From JBNJDJ01 sp051744845 (GTDB lineage: Bacteria; Bacillota; Clostridia; Peptostreptococcales; Acidaminobacteraceae): a stretch of DNA of 12,357 bases. Shown here in pieces: positions 1 to 6,835 of this stretch. Numbering within the stretch: the stretch's first letter is position 1; each line of letters opens with the position of its first letter. The stretch lies in assembly GCA_051744845.1 (NCBI GenBank), contig JBNJDJ010000062.1:1-12357 (forward strand), read 5' to 3'. The notes beneath the pieces are model-generated. The model had not been told where the DNA came from. It saw nothing but the letters and a program-made list of their open reading frames with translations, and made no database searches. Made by a program: the position numbers and the translations under genes.

Positions 1-475
1 AAACAAAAGCAAAAATAAAATGTATTATAACCTTGGAGGACATACTGCTTATAATTTTAAGATATCCGATGGTGAAAAATATATAGAATTTGAAAAAAAA
101 GAAGATATATCTTCAGCTAAATTTGACTTAAAAACTGGTTTAAGATTGCGAGATTCATTTAAATTATTAGACAATGAAAAAAAATTAAAGTTGTCTTTTG
201 ATTTATTTAAACACGATACTTTATTTTTGCCTAGTTTAAAATCTAACTATGTAATATTAAAAGATGATTTGGAAAAAGATTATATAAAAATTAAATTTAA
301 GGAATTTAACAATTTAGCAATTTGGACACCAAATGCTCCGTTTTTATGTATAGAGCCTTGGCAAGGTTCAACTGATTATATAGATGAAAAAATGAATCTA
401 AAATATAAAGAAGATATAAATATTTTAGACTCAAAAGAGCAAAGAAAATTTAGTACTATTATATCAATTCTTTAA
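1..475 (+). CDS. aldose 1-epimerase family protein (LacX-like), C-terminal part, 5'-truncated by window edge
   Basis: This is the C-terminal ~157 residues of a galactose-mutarotase-fold protein; codons run from base 2 and the true start lies off the left edge. The ATG at base 20 is internal: the preceding in-frame codons are open and it falls inside the conserved YYNLGGHTAYNF segment, the LacX/GalM motif with the catalytic His (codon at 41-43). Further on, IWTPNAPFLCIEPWQG carries the family's catalytic Glu (GAG at 353-355). Full-length LacX-like proteins are about 290 residues, so roughly 130 are missing. The family interconverts alpha and beta anomers of aldoses in the cytoplasm. LacX-like members often have unproven substrates, so the exact sugar is unknown. 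There is no clear terminator before the next promoter. Confidence 0.9.
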   Translation, partial: NKSKNKMYYNLGGHTAYNFKISDGEKYIEFEKKEDISSAKFDLKTGLRLRDSFKLLDNEKKLKLSFDLFKHDTLFLPSLKSNYVILKDDLEKDYIKIKFKEFNNLAIWTPNAPFLCIEPWQGSTDYIDEKMNLKYKEDINILDSKEQRKFSTIISIL

Positions 476-535
476 TATATATATTGTAAATGATAAAAAA
501 GTTTAGAATTATTTAATGCGTTTTAATAAACATCA

Positions 536-544
536 TGATATAAT
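536..544 (+). promoter_or_regulatory. extended -10 promoter of the degV-family gene
   Basis: The sequence TGATATAAT contains a perfect TATAAT (539-544) preceded by TG at the extended -10 position (536-537). No good -35 hexamer lies 16-18 bp upstream, which fits an extended -10 sigma-A promoter. The predicted transcription start is near 551, about 25 nt before the ATG. The Shine-Dalgarno AAGGAGG is at 565-571. Confidence 0.6.
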
Positions 545-545
545 A

Positions 546-564
546 AGTATATATTATGTATACT
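546..564. promoter_or_regulatory. 19-bp near-perfect dyad over the predicted transcription start
   Basis: The sequence AGTATATATTATGTATACT is symmetrical about base 555, with 8 of 9 dyad positions matching (only 552/558 mismatched). It lies just after the -10 hexamer, covers the predicted start site and abuts the Shine-Dalgarno. It could be an operator or a small 5' mRNA hairpin. AT-rich DNA makes chance dyads common, so confidence is low. Confidence 0.3.
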
Positions 565-575
565 AAGGAGGAAAA

Positions 576-1520
576 ATGATTCGTTTATTAGCAGATTCAA
601 CATGTGATTTGACAGATGAAATAATAGAAAAATATAATATTGGTATAGCCCCTTTAAATATTAATATTGAATCGAAAAGTTATAAAGATAGAATTGATAT
701 TACTAGTGATGAATTTTTTTCAATGTTAGAAAATTTGGAAAATCATCCAACAACATCAATGCCGAGTCCAGCTGAGTTTATAAAATTATACAAAGATAGT
801 GTTCAAAATGGTTATAAAAAAATACTTTGTATATGTATGTCTAGTGGAACAAGTGGTTCTTATCAATCAGCAGTAATTGCCAAAAATCAGTTTTTAGAAG
901 AAAATGAAAAAGATATTGATATTAAGGTAATTGATTCAAAATCTATGAGTCATGGGAGTGGTTATTTAATTTTAAAAACTGCTATGCTTTTAGAAAAAGG
1001 AGCAAGTTTGGAACAATTAGTTTTATTTAATGAATTATATAAGAAAAATATTAAACACTTTTTAGCAGTTTCAGATTTAGATCATTTAATTAGAAGTGGT
1101 AGGTTGACAAATACAAGTGCTTTTTTAGGAAAACTATTTAGACTTAAACCAATTATGACTATGAAAAATGCTAAAGGTTCAATAATTGCAAAAGAAAGAG
1201 GTATAAAGAGAGTTTTAAAATATTACGTAAAAGAATACAAAAAAAGAGTAGATAAAGATGCAAATGATTTTATTATAATAGGTTACTCTTCTGATAAAAT
1301 AATAGCAAATAATTTAAAGAAATTATTTCTAAGAGAAACTAATTTTAAAGGAAAAGTATATATTATGCAAATGGGAGTAGCAGTAGGTACACATGTAGGC
1401 TTAGGTGGAATTTCAATGTTTTTTATAGAAAAAGATCATTTAAAATCTAGTCTATTAAGAAGTCGACTTAACAAAATTAAAGAAAGAAAAGATAAATTGA
1501 AAGAAAATCTTAATTTTTAA
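576..1520 (+). CDS. DegV family fatty-acid-binding protein
   Basis: The 314-residue DegV protein belongs to the FakB-type family, which binds a fatty acid and presents it to the FakA kinase for phosphorylation and phospholipid synthesis. Visible signatures are the N-terminal LLADSTCDLT (about residues 4-13), TTSMPSP (59-65) and SSGTSGSYQSA (89-99), which supply the hydroxyl ligands for the fatty-acid carboxylate. LDHLIRSGRL lies mid-protein, and a C-terminal THVGLGG carries the conserved His (residue 273). The start is fixed by AAGGAGG five bases upstream of ATG. About 30 lysine/arginine-rich residues follow the usual family end, somewhat longer than the typical 280-290 residues. It has its own promoter and terminator, so it appears monocistronic. 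The fatty-acid preference and partner kinase cannot be told from the sequence. Confidence 0.92.
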   Translation: MIRLLADSTCDLTDEIIEKYNIGIAPLNINIESKSYKDRIDITSDEFFSMLENLENHPTTSMPSPAEFIKLYKDSVQNGYKKILCICMSSGTSGSYQSAVIAKNQFLEENEKDIDIKVIDSKSMSHGSGYLILKTAMLLEKGASLEQLVLFNELYKKNIKHFLAVSDLDHLIRSGRLTNTSAFLGKLFRLKPIMTMKNAKGSIIAKERGIKRVLKYYVKEYKKRVDKDANDFIIIGYSSDKIIANNLKKLFLRETNFKGKVYIMQMGVAVGTHVGLGGISMFFIEKDHLKSSLLRSRLNKIKERKDKLKENLNF

Positions 1521-1545
1521 CTGATTAAAAATCAGTTATTTTTTT
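1518..1545 (+). terminator. intrinsic terminator after the degV-family gene
   Basis: An 8-bp stem TAACTGAT/ATCAGTTA (1518-1525 with 1531-1538) with a five-base loop TAAAA is followed by seven T (1539-1545). The stem overlaps the stop codon. Confidence 0.85.
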
Positions 1546-1553
1546 AGAAAAAT

Positions 1554-1593
1554 TAATTCTTAGTTTAAAACTAAGGATTGTGGGTAATACTAT
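1554..1593 (+). promoter_or_regulatory. palindrome overlapping a weak candidate promoter upstream of the ADP-ribosylglycohydrolase gene
   Basis: The core CTTAGTTTAAAACTAAG (1559-1575) is a perfect inverted repeat. Allowing two G-U pairs, the stem extends to 12 bp (1554-1565 with 1569-1580). No T-run follows, so it is not an ordinary terminator. A weak sigma-A-like pair overlaps it: TTAAAA (1565-1570), 17 bp, then TACTAT (1588-1593), each matching 4 of 6 consensus bases. The arrangement resembles an operator over a -35 element, but could equally be an mRNA hairpin. Confidence 0.3.
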
Positions 1594-1612
1594 TTTGAGA
1601 GGAAGTGATATA

Positions 1613-2500
1613 ATGATTGATAGAAAAAAAGCAGTTATTGGAGCTTTAGTAGGAGATGCAATGTCATTAGGACCACATTGGATATATGATACTAAAAAGT
1701 TAAAGAATAATTTTTATCCAATAAAAGGATTAACAAATCCATTAGAAGATAGTTTTCATAAAAATAAAACTAAAGGTGATTTTACACATTTAGGGGATCA
1801 ATTGATTTTACTTTTAAATTTTTTAGAAGAAAAGGAGGAGTTTAGTAGAAAAGATTTTTTATTTGAATTTAGAAAATGGTATAAAGATTACTCTGGATAT
1901 AAAGATAAATCAATGAAAAAAACTATTAAAAATATTGATGATGAAAAATTTGTTGGTTCAAATTCTGATGAATTTTCAGGGATTAAAATTATACCAATTT
2001 TATATTATTATTATGGTCAAAACTTTGATGAGTTAAAATTAAAAAGTAAAGAAGTTATTAAAGCTACTCATAATAATCCTTTTGTAATAGAAATAGGCAA
2101 TTTTTTCATTAAACTTCTAAAAGAAGTTGAAAAAGGCGTTTCGCCTAGTCAAGGAGTGGAAAATATTAAAGATAAGTTTTCTAATAAAATAAACAAATAT
2201 ATTATGAAGGCTAAAAAGAATTTAGAAAAAGATACTAATAAATCTATTAATAGATTAGGTCAAATGTGTTCATCTGAAGCTTCATTGCCAAGTACTCTAT
2301 ATTTATTATTTAAGTATGAAAATTCATTTGAAAAAGCAATTTTAAAAAATATTTTAGCAGGTGGAGATTCTGCAGCTAGAGGTATAATAATAGGCTCTAT
2401 ATTAGCACAGTATCATGGAATTGAAAAAATTCCTGATAATTGGATAAATGATATTAATCAAATAGATTATATTAAGAAAATATTAAGCATTAATTTATAA
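1613..2500 (+). CDS. ADP-ribosylglycohydrolase (DraG/ARH) family protein with variant metal site
   Basis: The 295-residue protein has the all-helical ARH fold signature: an N-terminal AVIGALVGDAMSLGPHW (residues 7-23) and a C-terminal GGDSAARGIIIG (250-261). Classical members remove ADP-ribose from protein side chains or related conjugates using two metal ions, bound by a TDDT-type motif near the N-terminus and a GGDTDT-type motif near the C-terminus. Here the corresponding stretches read THLGDQ (58-63) and GGDSAA (250-255), so one acidic ligand of the second motif is Ala and the first motif is rearranged. From memory this resembles the J1-crystallin-like branch, whose activity is unclear; it could be an inactive binder or use another substrate. 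ATG 1613 is chosen over the in-frame GTG at 1580 because GAGAGGAAG (1597-1605) lies at correct spacing and the extra 11 residues precede the conserved start. Substrate unknown. Confidence 0.8.
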   Translation: MIDRKKAVIGALVGDAMSLGPHWIYDTKKLKNNFYPIKGLTNPLEDSFHKNKTKGDFTHLGDQLILLLNFLEEKEEFSRKDFLFEFRKWYKDYSGYKDKSMKKTIKNIDDEKFVGSNSDEFSGIKIIPILYYYYGQNFDELKLKSKEVIKATHNNPFVIEIGNFFIKLLKEVEKGVSPSQGVENIKDKFSNKINKYIMKAKKNLEKDTNKSINRLGQMCSSEASLPSTLYLLFKYENSFEKAILKNILAGGDSAARGIIIGSILAQYHGIEKIPDNWINDINQIDYIKKILSINL

Positions 2501-2557
2501 TGTTTTAAAAGTTTTAAATTGGATAATATATATAAAGACATTCCCTAAGGAGGAAAT

Positions 2558-2890
2558 ATGAGAAAAATAAAGATTATATTATTAATATGTATTTTATTTA
2601 TGACTATAGGTTTAGTAAATGGATTTCTAAATGGAAACTTTTTAGAAGACGGTGCAAAGCTTTTAGAAAATCCTTGGGGAATTATGTCTTTAATAGATTT
2701 ATATGTTGGTTTTAGTATTTTTTCTATTTGGATTTTTATAAGAGAAGAAAATGTTTTATTTAGTATAATTTGGATAATTTTAGTTATGATATTTGGATTT
2801 TTAACAGCTAGCATATACATATATTTAAATATAAATAAATCAGATGGGGATATTAATAAATTATTATTAGGTAATTTATATAAAAAATAG
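2558..2890 (+). CDS. small three-helix membrane protein, DUF1475-like
   Basis: A 110-residue integral membrane protein with three hydrophobic helices (about residues 4-23, 47-63 and 70-93). The central stretch NPWGIMSLIDLYVGF, followed by WIFIREE and a Gly-containing third helix, resembles the DUF1475 family as I remember it (bacterial and plant membrane proteins of unknown function). The conserved Trp, Asp and Tyr near the start of helix 2 are the recognisable features. A strong AAGGAGG (2548-2554) precedes the ATG, supporting real translation. It is the first gene of a tight run leading into an RND efflux pump, with 13 nt to the next gene, so it may be an accessory to that pump or to membrane-lipid handling. 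No function is established. Its promoter is not clear: the 57 nt upstream hold AT-rich sequence but no convincing -35/-10 pair. Confidence 0.75.
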   Translation: MRKIKIILLICILFMTIGLVNGFLNGNFLEDGAKLLENPWGIMSLIDLYVGFSIFSIWIFIREENVLFSIIWIILVMIFGFLTASIYIYLNINKSDGDINKLLLGNLYKK

Positions 2891-2903
2891 ATTGGAGGTA
2901 TAT

Positions 2904-3572
2904 ATGAACCTTATCAGAGAGTTGATTTCACAAATCAAATTAGTTTTTTCATCTAAGACAATAGATACTATTATACCACCGACTATATATTTTATTTTAA
3001 TTAATTCATTTACCTTAGAAATTGCGATTTCAATATCACTTTTTAGTGCTTTTTTTATTTATTATCTAAGATATTTTAAAGACGAAATTTCCAGATATGC
3101 AATTTTTGGATTAATTGGAGTTGTTATAGCAGCTAGTTTTACATATATTTCTAAGAATGCAACATATTATTTTTTACCAGATATTATTTCAAGTATATTC
3201 TTTTTAATTGTAAATGTTGTAAGTTTAGTAATAAATAAGCCCTTTGCTGCTCTTTTGAGCCATATAACAAGAGGATGGCCTATTGATTGGTATTGGCGTA
3301 AGGATATAAAGCCAGCTTATATTGAAGTAACATTTTTATGGTCATTGACTTTAGCTTTAAGAACTGGTGTAGAAATATATATATTTTTAAATAGTGGAAT
3401 AAATGAAATGTTTTTAGCAAAATTTATTTTAGGCATGCCTGCATTAATAGTAGTATTAATAATCACTTATGTATATGGTATATGGAGACTACATACTTTA
3501 GAAGGTCCAGGAGTTGATGAATATATTAAAAATGAAAGTCCACCTTGGAAAGGACAGAAAAAAGGTTTTTAA
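2904..3572 (+). CDS. multi-pass membrane protein, DUF3159-like
   Basis: The 222-residue membrane protein has about five or six hydrophobic segments (near residues 23-56, 65-82, 90-110, 140-162 and 172-194). It resembles DUF3159, a family best known from actinobacteria. The shared layout is a Pro-containing first helix (IIPPTIYF), a YYFLPDI motif (88-94), WYWRKDI (129-135), and a helix ending LWSLTLALRTGVE (145-157) with a conserved buried Arg (153). ATG 2904 is the likely start: GGAGG (2894-2898) sits five bases before it, whereas the in-frame TTG at 2892 lies inside the Shine-Dalgarno itself. The gene is 14 nt upstream of the RND pump gene and so probably in one transcript. Function is unknown. 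The tight linkage suggests a role with the pump or in the same membrane process, but this is inference. Confidence 0.75.
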   Translation: MNLIRELISQIKLVFSSKTIDTIIPPTIYFILINSFTLEIAISISLFSAFFIYYLRYFKDEISRYAIFGLIGVVIAASFTYISKNATYYFLPDIISSIFFLIVNVVSLVINKPFAALLSHITRGWPIDWYWRKDIKPAYIEVTFLWSLTLALRTGVEIYIFLNSGINEMFLAKFILGMPALIVVLIITYVYGIWRLHTLEGPGVDEYIKNESPPWKGQKKGF

Positions 3573-3586
3573 ATAAAGGAGAAAAA

Positions 3587-6500
3587 ATGAAAAAAGATAT
3601 AGCAGAATTCAATCTAGAAATTAATTTTATAGGAAAAATTGCAAATTTTTTTATTAATAGAAAAGCTATGGGAATATTGCTTATTTTATTAATGTTTTCT
3701 CTAGGAATTACTAGTTTATTTATATTACCTAAAGAATCATTACCTGAAATAGTTTTTCCAACAATTACTGTTCAAACTTCTTATCCTGGTGCTAGTCCAG
3801 AAGATGTTGAAAATTTAGTATCAGTAAAAATAGAAGATGCAATTAAAGATATTGATGGAATTGAAAATATTAGTTCAGAATCAAAATTTGGTAATTCTAT
3901 TACCACGGTAGAATTTAAACAAGGTGTTGATATTGAGAGAAAAAAAATTATTTTGGATAATAAAATTGATAGTATAAATTTTTTACCTGAAATTAATGAA
4001 CCTGTTTCTAAGATTTTTAGAACATCTGAGTTACCTTTGATGAATTTTAGTATTTCAGGAGAGTTAAGTATTTTTGAATTAACTTCAATAGCTGAAAATA
4101 TTAAGTCAGATTTAAAAGGAAAAAAGGGAATAGAAGAAATAAATATTTTAGGTGGTTTAGATAGAGAAATACATATTATATTAGATGAAACTAAATTACT
4201 AGAGTATCATCTTCAACCTAGCGATGTAGAAAATACATTAAAAAATTTAAATATTTCTGTACCAATTGGAGACAAGGAGTTTAATAATATCAATTATAGT
4301 ATTAGAGTTGATGAAAGATTCAAAACAGTTAATGAAATTGAAAATATTTTAATAAAATCACCAAGCAATAAGCAAGTTTTTTTAAATGATATTGCTAAAG
4401 TTTTAGATACTTCTGAACCTATTGAATCATTTAGTAGAACTTATGATGAGTCTTTTAATGGAGAGTCACTACAAAAGTCAGTAGTTATTGAGGTAATAAG
4501 AAAAAATGAAGCAGATGTTTTAGAAACTAGTCAAAGTGTTAAAGATTATTTAAATAATTTAAAAAAGAAAGCTAATTTTAAAGATATTAATTTTAGCATA
4601 TCTTTTGATAATGCAGTAAATGTAGAAAATGATTTAAAAAGTATTCAAACTAGTGCTTTTTCTGGTTTAATAGTAGTAATTTTAGTATTATTTTTATTTA
4701 TTGGGTTTAGAGAAGCTTTAATAGTTTCAATTACAATACCGTTGACATTATTACTAACTTTAGGATTCTTAAATATATTTGGTATAACACTTAATACTTT
4801 TGCAATTTTAGGACTTATAGTAGCCTTAGGTTTATTGGTCGATAATTCAATTATAGTTATGGAGAATATAGATAGAATAAAAAATAAAAATATAGATATT
4901 GAAAAGTCAGCTTATATAGGAACTAATCAAGTAGGATATCCTATTTTAGCTTCAAGTTCAACTACAATTGCAGCTTTTTTTCCACTTGCTATTTTACCAG
5001 GTATATTAGGAGCTTTTGTATCTACAATTCCAAGAACTATTATAATTGCTATTTTTTCTTCTTTTATAATATCTATTAGTATTACACCAACACTTTATAC
5101 TTTATTAATAAAAGAAAATATTTCTAAAAAGTATGATTCATATTTTTTCAAAATTTTAAAAATATTTATAATTATAATACTTAGTTTTTATGCTTTTTAT
5201 AATGATGGTGATAGTACAATAATAGCTGTAAGTGTTACATTAATTTTTGCCATTTCTATGTTTTTTAAAGAATTTATAATTAAAAAAGGGAAAAGTGAAA
5301 ATATATTAATTAAGTATTATGAGAAAATAATGGAAAAAATTTTAAAAAAGAATTTAAATAAAATATTAGTTTTATTTATAAGTTTAATATTTTTAGCAGG
5401 TAGTATAAGTTTATTACCTTTAGGAATTTTGCAAGTTTCATTTTTTCCACAAAACGAACCAAATAGTGCAGTAATAAAAGTAGATACCCCTTCAGGAACT
5501 ACCTTAGATGATACTAGCGAGATTATTAATCAAATGGAGAAAAAATTATTATTAAATGAAGATATTAAAAACTTTAATACGACTATTGGTGGAAAACCAG
5601 TTGATAAAGGAGTCATAAATGTACTATTTAAATCAGAAGATAATTTATCAAAAAATGGTTTTAATACTTTAAATAATATTGAAAATTCTCTTAAAGATAT
5701 TCCAGGTGCCAAAATAATTGTAGAAGGTCAGTCTTCAGGCGGTCCACCAGTTGGTAAACCTATAAGAGTTGAATTAGTTGGAGATAATTTAGCTCAATCC
5801 AGTCTATTAGCAGAAAAATATTTAAAAATTTTAGAAGATATACCAGGGACCTATAATCTGGACAAATCAATAAAAAAAGGAACACCACAAGTATATATAG
5901 ATATTTTAGAAACAAAAGCTAAAAGTCTTGGATTATCACCAACAGATATTTCTAATCAGTTAAGATTATCAATTGAAGGAGTAACAGCTACACAAATAGA
6001 TATTAATGATAATAGTATAGATGTTGTTGTAAAAATGCATTCAAAACAGATGAATGATATTAGTAGTTTAAATTCACTTTATATAACAAAAAGTGATGGT
6101 GTAAAAATTCCTTTATCAATGGTAGCAAATTTGAAAGAGGAAGTAGGACTATCTAATATAAAAAGAGATACTCAAAAACGATTAGTATTTATAGAAGGAG
6201 ATCTTAAAAAAGGATATAATATAAATCAAGTAATTGAGACTTTTAATGAAAAAAGAAAAGATATAATTATACCTGACTCAATTGATGTTAATTTAAGTGG
6301 AGATGTAGAAGGAATACAAGAAAGTTTCTTAGATTTATTCCAAAGTATGATATTAGCCATATTCTTAGTTTTTATTATTTTAACAATTCAATTTGATTCT
6401 GTATTACAACCAGTTGTTATTTTACTTACAATACCGATGTCAATAATAGGAGTTTTTAGTGGATTAGTTTTAACTGGTAATGATTTTGGGTTTTATGCAT

Positions 6501-6820
6501 TTATGGGCTTAGTTGCTTTAGTTGGTATAGCTGTAAATGATGCGATTGTTTTAATTGATTATATGAATTTTTTAAGAAAAGAAAAAGGTGAAATGATAAA
6601 AGCAATAATAAAAGCAGGTAAAACAAGGTTTAATCCAGTTTTAGCAACAACACTTACAACAATAGGTGGTGTTTTACCATTAGCTTTTCAAGAGGTATAT
6701 TATGCTCAATTTAGTTATTCATTAATTTTTGGGTTATTAATTACTACTTTTTTGACTTTGATAATAATACCAGTTATATATTCAATAATTGAATCATTAA
6801 AAATAAAATTTAAAAATTAG
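3587..6820 (+). CDS. RND-family efflux transporter (AcrB/HAE-type)
   Basis: The 1077-residue protein has the duplicated RND architecture: TM1 (about 29-47), a large extracytoplasmic porter loop (about 48-355), TM2-TM6 (358-507), TM7 (592-612), a second loop (about 613-918) and TM8-TM12 (919-1066). Family signatures are FPTITVQTSYPGASPEDVE in loop 1, GLLVDNSIIVMENI in TM4 (Asp419, Asn420) and VGIAVNDAIVLIDY in TM10 (Asn984, Asp985). Such pumps use ion flow to expel drugs, lipids or surfactants with a membrane-fusion protein, here the next gene. Two features are odd. The TM6-TM7 linker carries two extra hydrophobic segments (about 521-539 and 543-561). Positions equivalent to AcrB D408 and K940 are Asn. 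ATG 3587 is preferred over TTG 3545, which lies inside the preceding gene; AAAGGAG (3575-3581) is well placed. Substrate unknown. Confidence 0.93.
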   Translation: MKKDIAEFNLEINFIGKIANFFINRKAMGILLILLMFSLGITSLFILPKESLPEIVFPTITVQTSYPGASPEDVENLVSVKIEDAIKDIDGIENISSESKFGNSITTVEFKQGVDIERKKIILDNKIDSINFLPEINEPVSKIFRTSELPLMNFSISGELSIFELTSIAENIKSDLKGKKGIEEINILGGLDREIHIILDETKLLEYHLQPSDVENTLKNLNISVPIGDKEFNNINYSIRVDERFKTVNEIENILIKSPSNKQVFLNDIAKVLDTSEPIESFSRTYDESFNGESLQKSVVIEVIRKNEADVLETSQSVKDYLNNLKKKANFKDINFSISFDNAVNVENDLKSIQTSAFSGLIVVILVLFLFIGFREALIVSITIPLTLLLTLGFLNIFGITLNTFAILGLIVALGLLVDNSIIVMENIDRIKNKNIDIEKSAYIGTNQVGYPILASSSTTIAAFFPLAILPGILGAFVSTIPRTIIIAIFSSFIISISITPTLYTLLIKENISKKYDSYFFKILKIFIIIILSFYAFYNDGDSTIIAVSVTLIFAISMFFKEFIIKKGKSENILIKYYEKIMEKILKKNLNKILVLFISLIFLAGSISLLPLGILQVSFFPQNEPNSAVIKVDTPSGTTLDDTSEIINQMEKKLLLNEDIKNFNTTIGGKPVDKGVINVLFKSEDNLSKNGFNTLNNIENSLKDIPGAKIIVEGQSSGGPPVGKPIRVELVGDNLAQSSLLAEKYLKILEDIPGTYNLDKSIKKGTPQVYIDILETKAKSLGLSPTDISNQLRLSIEGVTATQIDINDNSIDVVVKMHSKQMNDISSLNSLYITKSDGVKIPLSMVANLKEEVGLSNIKRDTQKRLVFIEGDLKKGYNINQVIETFNEKRKDIIIPDSIDVNLSGDVEGIQESFLDLFQSMILAIFLVFIILTIQFDSVLQPVVILLTIPMSIIGVFSGLVLTGNDFGFYAFMGLVALVGIAVNDAIVLIDYMNFLRKEKGEMIKAIIKAGKTRFNPVLATTLTTIGGVLPLAFQEVYYAQFSYSLIFGLLITTFLTLIIIPVIYSIIESLKIKFKN

Positions 6821-6835
6821 AAAGGAAGATATTAT

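Noticed and set aside
1580..1612. GTG at 1580 as start of the ADP-ribosylglycohydrolase gene
   Set aside because: It lies in the palindrome with no Shine-Dalgarno. ATG 1613 has GAGAGGAAG at proper spacing and fits the family N-terminus.
2496..2501. TATAAT overlapping the stop of the ADP-ribosylglycohydrolase gene as a promoter for the RND operon
   Set aside because: There is no -35 match at 16-18 bp and no extended -10 TG. A lone TATAAT is expected by chance in this base composition.
2545..2820. Long open frames on the minus strand (here and at 10442-10633, 11485-11757 and others)
   Set aside because: They lie opposite well-supported genes or the fruK promoter, encode low-complexity hydrophobic sequence and lack Shine-Dalgarno signals. 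They are by-products of AT-rich codon use.
2892..2903. TTG at 2892 as start of the DUF3159-like gene
   Set aside because: The TTG is part of the Shine-Dalgarno TTGGAGG that serves ATG 2904.
3545..3586. TTG at 3545 as start of the RND gene, giving a 28-nt overlap with the preceding gene
   Set aside because: No Shine-Dalgarno precedes it. ATG 3587 has AAAGGAG five bases upstream.
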